In this document: positions 16,886-24,839 of the stretch, piece by piece
Layout: every line of letters begins with the position of its first letter
Numbering within the stretch: the stretch's first letter is position 1
Translations under genes and position numbers: made by a program
Notes under the pieces: model-generated
Databases searched by the model: none
Told to the model about the DNA's origin: nothing
Seen by the model: only the letters and a program-made list of their open reading frames with translations
Assembly (NCBI GenBank): GCA_910586665.1
Contig: CAJUIX010000018.1
Coordinates: 19,100-66,401 of the forward strand
Length of the DNA: 47,302 nt
Source: an uncultured Duncaniella sp.
Lineage (GTDB): Bacteria; Bacteroidota; Bacteroidia; Bacteroidales; Muribaculaceae
Direction: 5' to 3'

Positions 16886-18289
16886 ATGAAGAAATCAGCT
16901 CTGCTCTCAGCCGGATTCATAGCGGCTTTGGCCATGACCTCGTGTGAGGAGTCGACTTCCACCGTCGGAAGCTCTCTGAGCAAAAATGAGGTGGAAATCA
17001 TAGTTGATTCGACTTTCACAGTGTCGGGCCGCGCTGTCATCAATGACCTGGTGCAGTCGCGTACCGTCCTCCAGCTTCTTGGACAGATTGATGCCGAGGG
17101 CTACGGTAGTCTGAAGAGCGACATCGTGTGCCAGTATATGCCGTCGTCGTTTGTCGACACTCTCGGTGTCAAGCCCGAATATATTGACTCGGTGAAACTT
17201 GTCCTGACCATGTACAAGGGTGGCTTTGCGGGCGACTCAATCGTGCCTATGGGTGTGACAGTCTATCCGCTCAATCGCCAGCTCCCGTCCCCGATATATA
17301 GCGATTTTGACCCGTCGGACTACTATGATTCGTCGACAGTGTTCGGCTCGACCACATATTCCGGCCTCATTGATGGCGCGGATGGCGTGGGTGCCGATGG
17401 TTCCGGCAATATATATAAGGATATAATGGTGCCGCTGCCCAAGGAAATCGGTGTCAACCTCCTTAACCAGTTCAAGACCAACAAGGAAACCTTCTCGACC
17501 CCGCAGGAGTTTGCCAAATGGTTCCCCGGACTATATATATCCAACTCTTTCGGTTCGGGACGCGTCACCCGCATTGTCAGCAATATGATTAATGTGTATT
17601 TCCGCTCCGTGCAGCCTATCCCCGACACCAGTCCGCAGCGCGACACCGTGCTCCACGGGACCGGCACCTACATGGCTGTGACACCGGAGATTATCACTAA
17701 CAACAACATGCTCTACAAGATGTCCGATAAGCTCCGCCAGCGCGCCGCTTCGGGCGATGCAATCCTTGTCGGTCCTATCGGCTACGATGTAGAGTTTGAG
17801 TTCCCCGCCCGCGAGGTCATTTCGCGCTACAAGGCTCAGAGCGGCGAGCTATCGGTGATTAATTCGCTCTCGCTCTCAATCCCTGCAAAGGCCATTGAGA
17901 ATGACTACGGCCTCATGCCTCCTCCCTATGTGCTTGTTGTAAAGAAAAAGGATAAGGCGAAGTTCTTCTCGGGTACGCAGATTAATGATAACGTGTCGTC
18001 GTTCTATGCCACATATAATTCCTCGACCAAGACCTACGATTTGTCAGCCATGCGCGACTATATTGTCGACCTCATGCAGAAAGACGAGATTAAGGACGAA
18101 GATGTGAACTTTGTGATTTGTCCTGCGCTCGTATCCTTCCTCACCGTAAATACAGGCTATGGTACTTCTACGAAGGTCGTAGGCTCTATCACCCCTTATG
18201 TCACCGAGCCTGTCATGGCCGAGCTTGATATGGAAAAGGCCGAGATTCGGTTCACATTCTCCAAACAGACTCTCGGAGGCAAACAGTGA
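16886..18289 (+). CDS. DUF4270 lipoprotein
   Basis: The 467-residue protein starts with a lipoprotein signal peptide and lipobox (LAMTSC; Cys at residue 20), so it should be anchored in the outer membrane or periplasm. The body is a beta-rich DUF4270-type sequence (STVGSSLSKNEVEIIVDSTF near the N-terminus; GSGRVTRIV; a C-terminal AEIRFTFSKQTLGGKQ). It follows the glycogen-synthase-like gene by 21 bases, the usual Bacteroidales neighbourhood. The function of the family is not established. Confidence 0.82.
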   Translation: MKKSALLSAGFIAALAMTSCEESTSTVGSSLSKNEVEIIVDSTFTVSGRAVINDLVQSRTVLQLLGQIDAEGYGSLKSDIVCQYMPSSFVDTLGVKPEYIDSVKLVLTMYKGGFAGDSIVPMGVTVYPLNRQLPSPIYSDFDPSDYYDSSTVFGSTTYSGLIDGADGVGADGSGNIYKDIMVPLPKEIGVNLLNQFKTNKETFSTPQEFAKWFPGLYISNSFGSGRVTRIVSNMINVYFRSVQPIPDTSPQRDTVLHGTGTYMAVTPEIITNNNMLYKMSDKLRQRAASGDAILVGPIGYDVEFEFPAREVISRYKAQSGELSVINSLSLSIPAKAIENDYGLMPPPYVLVVKKKDKAKFFSGTQINDNVSSFYATYNSSTKTYDLSAMRDYIVDLMQKDEIKDEDVNFVICPALVSFLTVNTGYGTSTKVVGSITPYVTEPVMAELDMEKAEIRFTFSKQTLGGKQ

Positions 18290-18334
18290 GTAAATTTCCA
18301 AGCTTTGGAGTGAGGATAAATCGAAAAATATTCG

Positions 18335-18342
18335 TATCTTTG
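18335..18342 (+). promoter_or_regulatory. -7 element of the tRNA-Thr gene
   Basis: TATCTTTG matches TAnnTTTG and lies 75 bases before the tRNA. A TTTG at 18304-18307 is 27 bases upstream, longer than the usual -33 spacing. Confidence 0.55.
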
Positions 18343-18417
18343 CACCCGTAAAACCGATGCCGCCATTCGTGGTTGGCATGATGAAACAGGATTTTTCATA
18401 ATACACAATAAATCCAA

Positions 18418-18490
18418 GCCGCAATAGCTCAGTCGGTAGAGCATTTCATTCGTAACGAAAAGGTCGTGGGTTCGAGTCCCACTCGCGGCT
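18418..18490 (+). tRNA. tRNA-Thr (anticodon CGT)
   Basis: The 73-base sequence folds as a cloverleaf. It has a D arm GCTC...GAGC, anticodon loop TTCGTAA with anticodon CGT (reads ACG, threonine), a T arm GTGGG-TTCGAGT-CCCAC, and acceptor GCCGCAA pairing with TCGCGGC. Two A-C mismatches appear, at position 6-67 of the acceptor and at the base of the anticodon loop (31-39). The 3' CCA is not encoded (CTCATT follows), as often in Bacteroidetes. Mobile-element remnants lie directly downstream. Confidence 0.88.
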
Positions 18491-18603
18491 CATTAAATCC
18501 CCTCTAACTTATTGAGTTGGAGGGGATTGCTGATTTTTAAGGTGTACTAAAAGTGTACTAATCATGAAAAGTCGTAGCTTCATCGGAGCTAAATGAAATA
18601 AGC
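18491..18603 (+). other. Region downstream of tRNA with a short direct repeat
   Basis: The stretch begins with a hairpin-like tract (CCCCTCTAACTT...AAGTTGGAGGGG-like, 18498-18527, possible tRNA terminator). It then contains GTGTACTAA twice (18542-18550 and 18553-18561), 11 bases apart. A ten-codon reading frame (ATGAAAAGTCGTAGC...) starts at 18564 and stops at once. The layout is compatible with an integration site of a lost element at the tRNA 3' end, but no attachment duplicate is visible. Confidence 0.35.
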
Positions 18604-18924
18604 CCCAAGCAGAAATGTCATGTACCATGTTTTCGTCTTGTACTCAAGGAGGATTATGATGAGTGGCGCGAAATCTCTTATAGATGGATGCTTGTGATAG
18701 ATGATTTCGGCACCGAACCACTTGAAGTTATGGACTACGGCAATATTCTTTATCCGATAACCGATTTATTGACAACTCGATACGACCGTCATCTCTTTAC
18801 CATCCTAACAACCAACTTGACGCCGCAGGAAATTCGTCCAAGATATGGTGACCGCATTGCCGACCGCCTTAACGAGATGATGTTTAAAGTTGTTTTCGGA
18901 AACGCTACTTACAGAACTCTTTAA
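18604..18924 (+). pseudogene. Remnant of an IstB/DnaC-like P-loop ATPase
   Basis: Only the C-terminal half of an AAA+ ATPase remains (open from about 18604, without a start in family position; first ATG at 18688). It shows the Walker B strand LVIDDFGTEP, sensor-like TILTTNLTPQEI and the arginine-containing RYGDRIADRLNEMM segment of DnaC/IstB helicase loaders. The Walker A region is absent. Such ATPases belong to IS21-type elements, phages and conjugative elements, so this is probably debris of a mobile element next to the tRNA. Confidence 0.65.
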
Positions 18925-19175
18925 CCGTTAAATATAGAATTGCATGCATATACGGTCGTGTGGGTATACATATATTATATAATAACATATTCTCTCTTCC
19001 ACGCGCAAGGTTTTATATAGTATGATTACAACTCTTGGCAAGAGATAATTAAAAATTTCGGCCGGTATTTGCGGCTGAGTTTTCGGAAGTTTGGTTGACG
19101 CTGTATCTTAATTGTTTTACTTATAGATAGTTGCGTTTACTCAAGCTAAGTAAGAGAACACCCTTTATTTTTCTT
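18925..19175 (+). other. Leader region upstream of the capsule operon
   Basis: The 251 bases between the ATPase remnant and the UpxY-like gene should hold the capsule promoter. I see no clear TAnnTTTG box and no pair of long inverted repeats that would mark an invertible promoter. A 13-base palindrome CTCTTGGCAAGAG lies at 19032-19044. Confidence 0.4.
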
Positions 19176-20174
19176 ATGCAAACCGCTCCTCATGCGGAGG
19201 TCCCTTGCTGGTATGTGTTGAACCATATCGGCGGTACGTTTCAGAATACGGCCAGGAAGGAGTTTGACCGGTTCAATTCTTCCAATGGTGCCGTGCTCGA
19301 GCTGTTTGCTCCGACCTACGTTGTCAGAGAGGATAGACAGGGGGAGGTCAAGTTTCGGACAGTAAATCTGACGTTCCACTATGTTTTTGTCAGGGGTGTG
19401 CTCGATAATGTCAAGCAACTATGCGGGCAAGCTAATGGATTCTCATTTCTTATCAATCACGGAAGCGAGGAGCGTTACGCGGTAATAGACGACGCCAGCA
19501 TGGTCCACTTCATGAATATCGCACGGGCATATAAAAACTGCCTGCCGTATTTCTCTCTCGAGGATATCGACCTCGAGGACGGCGACCTGGTGGAGGTGGT
19601 GAAAGGCGACTTTCCCGGACTCATCGGGACTTATATGCCGAAAGCCAAGAGCAAGACCGGCAACATCGTACTCAATATATATAATAATGTGGGAACCATC
19701 GCCTTCGACGTGAGGGCCACGGATGTGAGGGTGCTTGAGTTTTCCCGAAACTCGACCCGTGCGAATGACCAGATAGATGCCTTCGTGCCCCACCTGCTGA
19801 AAGCATTGCGATATTTTGACCATGACGAGGCCCTACCGACGGCTCTCGCAGCAAAACTGGCTGTGTTTTGCGGGCGCATGGAGGTGGCCAGGCTAAACAA
19901 TCGGAAACTCGACGCGAGACTCCAACTTTTACTATACGCTGCCAACTATATAATTGGCAACACCGACCGGGCGGCAGAGGCTTTGGAAAAGTATGAACGA
20001 GTCAAAGACTCTGTGACGAATGAATGGACTCGCGGGACTAACGGCCTGATATTGTCAGTTATTACAAGGGACAAAAAATGCCTTGCAGCCTTATATGAGA
20101 GACTTAAATCACTTGACGCCAGCTCAAAAGCTCAACGCATGGTGATGGATGAATATGAATATTACCTGTCGTAA
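19176..20174 (+). CDS. UpxY-like NusG-family capsule antiterminator with extra C-terminal domain
   Basis: First gene of the capsule locus. Residues about 8-120 form a NusG N-terminal domain (CWYVLNHIGGTF, LFAPTYVVREDRQG, FRTVNLTFHYVFVRG). Residues about 135-185 form a KOW domain (EDGDLVEVVKGDFPGLIGTYMPK). In Bacteroides the UpxY proteins of this type bind RNA polymerase at the 5' leader and prevent early termination of their own capsule operon (established knowledge). UpxY proteins are usually under 200 residues; this one is 332, with about 130 further residues of predicted alpha-helix (ALAAKLAVFCGRMEVARLNN, LQLLLYAANYIIGNTDRAAEAL), perhaps TPR-like. I use the ATG at 19176; a TTG extension to 19131 is possible. 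Confidence 0.85.
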   Translation: MQTAPHAEVPCWYVLNHIGGTFQNTARKEFDRFNSSNGAVLELFAPTYVVREDRQGEVKFRTVNLTFHYVFVRGVLDNVKQLCGQANGFSFLINHGSEERYAVIDDASMVHFMNIARAYKNCLPYFSLEDIDLEDGDLVEVVKGDFPGLIGTYMPKAKSKTGNIVLNIYNNVGTIAFDVRATDVRVLEFSRNSTRANDQIDAFVPHLLKALRYFDHDEALPTALAAKLAVFCGRMEVARLNNRKLDARLQLLLYAANYIIGNTDRAAEALEKYERVKDSVTNEWTRGTNGLILSVITRDKKCLAALYERLKSLDASSKAQRMVMDEYEYYLS

Positions 20175-20204
20175 ATAGCAATTTGTAATCATTTCAGATT
20201 TGCT

Positions 20205-21413
20205 ATGATTTCTGTCCTTCCTTCGAGAATTATGAACTATAGAATCTCAGCCTTGTCTCCCACTGACGAGCTGCTCACGCTCGGTCAGATTTATTCCGAG
20301 GTTGGTGATTATGCGTCCTCAGTCCTTGATAGTGAGCATCTTTCATTGTCAAAGAAGTGTGGCGCAAGGCTATCAAAAGTCGTCGGAGAACTTATTTCAA
20401 GGCAGCGCATTGATTCGGCGGCAAATCTTTATGACATATCTTACGCCGAGGTAGTTGATGATGACATAACAACGATGACTATAGGTGAGCTGCACAGTCT
20501 CTACCGACGTTGGCCCATACGCCACCAGGAGCGGGCAACGGAAGGCAGGGAACATCTCACATTTTATTATGAGGGACGGGTTGTACGCGAGTTGCAGCTA
20601 CGCAAGGCCGCCAATAAAGGGGAGCAGTTAAAAATAGACTACTGTGTCGCGGCTTATAACAATGAGCTTGAGAATCTGTCGTTTACATTATCGTTGCCAT
20701 TAAAGGTGGATGAAGACAAGATTTTCCCAGACCCTACAAGGATATATACCACGGATGAGCTCATAGCCATTATCGGCCTTTACAGCAACTATCGGGATAT
20801 CACGGAACGCGAGATACTGATTGAGTATACCGATATAGCTCTTGATATGATTGAAAGCGGTGATGATTTGCGACTTCTACTTGGCCTTATCACTGAAATC
20901 GCCGAACTTGGATATAAGAATGTAGTCCATGTTCCGGCATGGGTAAATGACCGTCTTGAAGCCGCGGTAAAAGATTTCTCTGTTTCAGAAAATTATGAAT
21001 CACACATTGATAATTATGCATTGGCATTGCTGACATTGCATCAAATCAATGGCACCCCGTCTCTTGAGCGCAAAGCAATACGGATTATAAATCGCTGCTA
21101 CAAAGCGGTATTTGATGTTAATGAGGAGCTTGGAAAACGGATTGAATATTTACATACAGCAGTGACATGCTGCGATTATGTCACTCGATTCAGTGCACGG
21201 AAGGCGGCAGCTATTTGGGGCACACTTTGCAGCTACGCCCAGTCTTCCGAACAGTTATTGTCTTCAATACAGATATTCCGGCTTTTAGAAACAGCCAAAG
21301 AGTTGGATGATTATGCCACTGTTTCCAATGACTTGAAAGATGTCCTCCGAAATTTGCTTTTAGCTCGTGGTGGACTCGGAGACATTGGGGCATCGGCATA
21401 TTCACGATTCTAA
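20205..21413 (+). CDS. Unknown helical protein, second gene of the capsule locus
   Basis: I do not recognise this 402-residue protein. It has no signal peptide or membrane segment and looks almost wholly alpha-helical, with repeated hydrophobic/Leu periodicity (for example ELLTLGQIYSEVGDYASSVL, LRLLLGLITEIAELGY, YALALLTLHQING), suggesting a helical repeat fold. It starts 30 bases after the UpxY-like gene (an ATG at 20232 is an alternative start) and ends 42 bases before UDP-glucose dehydrogenase. In Bacteroides this position is held by UpxZ, an inhibitor of other loci's UpxY proteins, but UpxZ is far smaller. A regulatory partner of the UpxY-like protein is an inference from position alone. 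Confidence 0.8.
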   Translation: MISVLPSRIMNYRISALSPTDELLTLGQIYSEVGDYASSVLDSEHLSLSKKCGARLSKVVGELISRQRIDSAANLYDISYAEVVDDDITTMTIGELHSLYRRWPIRHQERATEGREHLTFYYEGRVVRELQLRKAANKGEQLKIDYCVAAYNNELENLSFTLSLPLKVDEDKIFPDPTRIYTTDELIAIIGLYSNYRDITEREILIEYTDIALDMIESGDDLRLLLGLITEIAELGYKNVVHVPAWVNDRLEAAVKDFSVSENYESHIDNYALALLTLHQINGTPSLERKAIRIINRCYKAVFDVNEELGKRIEYLHTAVTCCDYVTRFSARKAAAIWGTLCSYAQSSEQLLSSIQIFRLLETAKELDDYATVSNDLKDVLRNLLLARGGLGDIGASAYSRF

Positions 21414-21455
21414 CTTCTGTATCTCTCGAACAGTTCAAAGATTTCACAAAGCGTT

Positions 21456-22772
21456 ATGAAACAATATAATATAGCCGTGGCCGGGACCGGCTACGTCGGG
21501 CTTTCCATAGCCACACTCCTTGCCCAGCATAACCGCGTAACGGCAGTTGATGTGGTTCCTGAGAAGGTCGCGCTCATAAACCAGCGCAAGTCGCCGATCC
21601 AGGACGAATATATTGAGAAATATCTTGCCAAGAAGGAGCTTGATCTGACGGCGACCCTTGACGGGGCGGAGGCATACCGCATGGCGGATTTCGTTGTGAT
21701 TGCGGCTCCGACTAATTATGACCCGGTGAAGAATTATTTCGACACCTCGCATGTCGAGGAGGTTATCGATTTGGTACTCAGCGTTAACCCTGATGCTGTC
21801 ATGGTCATAAAGTCGACAATCCCGGTCGGCTATTGCCGGTCGCTGTATATGAAATATGCCGCTAAGGGAGTCAGCCGGTTCAACCTGCTTTTCTCGCCGG
21901 AATTCCTTCGTGAGAGCAAGGCTCTGTATGACAATCTCTATCCCTCGCGCATCATTGTCGGAATTCCCAAAATCATTGATGACGAGCGATTTGCAGAGGA
22001 GAATGAGGCTATACGCAGCGTTGCAGACCTGCAAAAGCTCGACGAGGCGGCGCATACTTTTGCGTCCCTGTTGCAGCAAGGCGCTATAAAGCAGGATATT
22101 CCGACATTGTTTATGGGCATGAAGGAGGCTGAGGCCGTGAAGCTTTTCGCCAACACCTATCTTGCCCTGCGCGTGAGCTATTTCAATGAACTCGACACAT
22201 ACGCCGAGGTCAAGGGACTTGATTCGCAGGCCATTATCGAAGGTATCGGTCTTGACCCGCGCATCGGGACGCATTACAACAACCCATCATTCGGCTACGG
22301 TGGTTACTGCCTCCCAAAAGACACCAAACAACTTCTCGCAAATTATGCCGACGTGCCGCAGAACATGATGTCGGCCATTGTCGAGAGCAACCGCACACGC
22401 AAGGATTTCATCGCCGACCAGGTGCTCAAAATGGCGGGCTGGTACGACTACTCTCAGCAGAACACCTTCGCATCCGCACACGAAGCGCCATGCGTGATAG
22501 GAGTCTACCGCCTGACTATGAAGTCCAACTCCGACAACTTCCGCCAGTCGTCAATCCAGGGCGTAATGAAGCGCATCAAGGCCAAAGGCGCGACAGTCAT
22601 AATCTACGAGCCGACCCTCGAGGACGGCTCGACCTTCTTCGGAAGCCGCGTAGTCAACGACCTCACCGAATTCAAACGCCTATCACATGCAATACTTGCA
22701 AACCGCACCTCGCAAGAGTTGGAGGATGTCAGGGAGAAGATTTATACACGAGACATTTTCGCAAGAGATTAA
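21456..22772 (+). CDS. ugd: UDP-glucose/nucleotide-sugar 6-dehydrogenase
   Basis: Oxidises UDP-glucose (or a related UDP-sugar) to the uronic acid with two NAD. The 438-residue protein has the Rossmann motif AGTGYVGLSIA, the STIPVGYC segment, FSPEFLRESKA and the catalytic cysteine in GYGGYCLPKDTKQL (about residue 285). Sequence type resembles single-domain-order Ugd of capsule clusters, so UDP-glucuronate for the capsule is the likely product. It is GC-rich like the genome, and the AT-rich capsule core starts directly after it. Confidence 0.93.
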   Translation: MKQYNIAVAGTGYVGLSIATLLAQHNRVTAVDVVPEKVALINQRKSPIQDEYIEKYLAKKELDLTATLDGAEAYRMADFVVIAAPTNYDPVKNYFDTSHVEEVIDLVLSVNPDAVMVIKSTIPVGYCRSLYMKYAAKGVSRFNLLFSPEFLRESKALYDNLYPSRIIVGIPKIIDDERFAEENEAIRSVADLQKLDEAAHTFASLLQQGAIKQDIPTLFMGMKEAEAVKLFANTYLALRVSYFNELDTYAEVKGLDSQAIIEGIGLDPRIGTHYNNPSFGYGGYCLPKDTKQLLANYADVPQNMMSAIVESNRTRKDFIADQVLKMAGWYDYSQQNTFASAHEAPCVIGVYRLTMKSNSDNFRQSSIQGVMKRIKAKGATVIIYEPTLEDGSTFFGSRVVNDLTEFKRLSHAILANRTSQELEDVREKIYTRDIFARD

Positions 22773-22786
22773 TATTTGATTTAAAT

Positions 22787-23864
22787 ATGAGAATAGATGA
22801 GCTGAATTGCAAACAACGAGTGGCTTGGATTGATTGTTTAAAAACGTTAGCTATCTTTCTCGTCCTTTGGGGTCATTGCATACAACTGCTTCAAAATGGG
22901 GAAATGCATTGGAATAACGACGTTTATTCTTTCATCTATGGATTTCATATGCCATTATTCATGGCTATATCGGGTTTTTTCAGCAAGAATCTGCTTAAAT
23001 TAGACATAACCTCTTTATTAAGAAAAAAAGGAATACAGTTTCTATTTCCTGTGATAGTATGGGGGAGTTTAGCTTGGGGGTTAGATACTTTTGGCGCAAG
23101 AACATCTGGTATGTCAATTCAATATGCAATAGTCTTCCGTTATTTGTGGTTCCTTAAGAGTATTTTCATCTGTGTATGTCTATTTTATTTCGCATTTAAG
23201 ATTTGTAAAGGCCTGGGGGGGGGTATTATTAGCTCTAATTTTAAGTCAGGCGATATCTTATTTTCAAGTTCGATATATGTTCCCTTGTTTTCTTTGTGGA
23301 TATCTGCTGTCTATTAAATTTGATATTCTAAAAAGATACTCTTTATATATAGCAATTATTACCGCTATCGTCTATATTTATATGTTTCAGTATTGGGGTA
23401 AAGTCTATCATGACCCAGTATTTTCCATAAATGAATTGATTTATAATTTAAAATCTAATAATCTTATAGAAACATGGGATATACTATGTTTAGGCTATTT
23501 TAAATTAATATTTGGATTATTAGGAGCAACATCTTGTTTCTTCTTATTATATTGGATTTCAAATCTGTTTGATAATAAATTTCTAAATAATTCTATTCCA
23601 AAACTAGGAACACAAACGTTAGGAATCTATATCCTTCAAACCATACTACTTGAATCTCTAATGCCTCATTTAATATATTTTGAGTATAAAGATATTTGGA
23701 TTTACAATTTTGTCCTGTTTCCCATAATTTCACTATTTGTATTATATGTTTGTGGCTATTTATCAATATTTATTACACAAAACAGATATTTATTTTGGAT
23801 AATAAATCCAAATTTAAAAATAAGGGAGGACGTGGGCCGATCCAAGGTATTTCGTAAATTATAA
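22787..23864 (+). CDS. Acyltransferase-3 family membrane protein 1, switched OFF by a G9 tract
   Basis: Probable O-acetyltransferase that decorates the polysaccharide. The first frame from the ATG at 22787 gives the family N-terminus (RVAWIDCLKTLAIFLVLWGHCIQ, GFHMPLFMAISGFF), then runs through nine G (23215-23223) and stops at 23317 after 176 residues. The frame one base on continues without stops from the tract to 23864 with further membrane helices (LLALILSQAISYFQ, YLLSIKFDIL, YLSIFITQNRYLFWI). Deleting one G (eight) joins both into a 358-residue protein, a normal length. The present sequence is therefore an OFF allele, or a homopolymer sequencing error. A ribosomal -1 slip would not restore the frame. 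It follows ugd by 14 bases. Confidence 0.85.
23215..23223 (+). repeat. Poly-G tract (nine G) in acyltransferase 1
   Basis: A run of nine G inside the coding region in an AT-rich gene. It is where the open reading frame changes phase (codon starts at positions equal to 2 modulo 3 before, 0 modulo 3 after). Such tracts are classical slipped-strand mispairing sites. Elsewhere in the window the longest G runs I noticed, apart from the second acyltransferase tract, are six. Confidence 0.95.
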
Positions 23865-23921
23865 CCTCTATCGATGTTTAGTGAAAATACTTAATACAGA
23901 AAACTTAGGATAGAAATAAAT

Positions 23922-24839
23922 ATGCTTGCAAAATTAATCGACAAAATACGTCATAAAGGGACTCAGCTCTCCTATGTGACATATCAATTAAATAATTTCA
24001 AATATATTCTTAGACGGAATTATCTTGAAGACAAGGTTCTACACAGTCAAGAAAAAGGAATCTCTACACAGATGCATTGTGACCATGAAGTAATTGTTTC
24101 ATTAACTACCTATGGTAAACGATTGCAAGATGTCTGCTTTACGGTAGAATCATTGATGCAGCAGACGTTAAAGCCTAATAGAATAATACTTAACCTTGAT
24201 TCATCTGCAAGGAAGCAATTATTACCTATTGCTCTCAAAAATCAGCTTAAACGTGGGCTTGAAATAAAAATTGTAGATGATAACATTAGGAGTTACAAAA
24301 AATTAATTCCAACACTAAAAGACAATCCAGAAGCTATTATTATTACAGTTGATGATGATTTGTTGTATGAATTTGATGTTATTGAACGACTATTTAATTC
24401 ATATTTGACATATCCAAACAAAGTTAGTGCATTAAGAACGCATACCATATTGTTTGATGATAATAAGACTCCTCTAAGTTATAATAAGTGGAAAATGGAA
24501 TGTGCTGATACGCAGAATCCCTATCATTTATTTGCTACAGGAGTCGGTGGAGTCTTATACCCACCCCATTGTCTTTCTGATGAAGTCTTTAATCAAGATG
24601 TCTTTACATCAATATGTCCTACAGCCGATGATGTGTGGTTTCATGCGATGGCCTTAAAGAATGGGACAGGAATTGTAAAAGTTCCTTCAAGAAATTCAGA
24701 TGGTTGCGATTATATACTCAATGAGTCAGTTCAGGATATGGGGTTATGCACAATTAACACCGGTGACGGTGGATTAAATGATCCACAAATTAAGGCGGTA
24801 TACGAAAAATACGGGATATACGAAATTTTAAAGAAATAA
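23922..24839 (+). CDS. Glycosyltransferase (GT-A fold type)
   Basis: The 305-residue protein has a GT-A-like core: VIVSLTTYGKRLQDVCFTVESLMQQT, then NRIILNLD, and the metal-binding DDD in IITVDDDLLYEFDVI. A later ATGVGGVLYPP and CPTADDVWFHAMAL segment recalls acceptor-binding regions of family-2-like transferases. It has no membrane helices and should act on the lipid-linked repeat unit at the inner membrane surface. The donor sugar cannot be told. The gene is AT-rich and its stop abuts the wzx start. Confidence 0.8.
   Translation: MLAKLIDKIRHKGTQLSYVTYQLNNFKYILRRNYLEDKVLHSQEKGISTQMHCDHEVIVSLTTYGKRLQDVCFTVESLMQQTLKPNRIILNLDSSARKQLLPIALKNQLKRGLEIKIVDDNIRSYKKLIPTLKDNPEAIIITVDDDLLYEFDVIERLFNSYLTYPNKVSALRTHTILFDDNKTPLSYNKWKMECADTQNPYHLFATGVGGVLYPPHCLSDEVFNQDVFTSICPTADDVWFHAMALKNGTGIVKVPSRNSDGCDYILNESVQDMGLCTINTGDGGLNDPQIKAVYEKYGIYEILKK

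Noticed and set aside
18925..19175. Invertible promoter upstream of the capsule operon, as in Bacteroides
   Set aside because: I looked for long inverted repeats flanking a promoter box and found only a 13-base palindrome.
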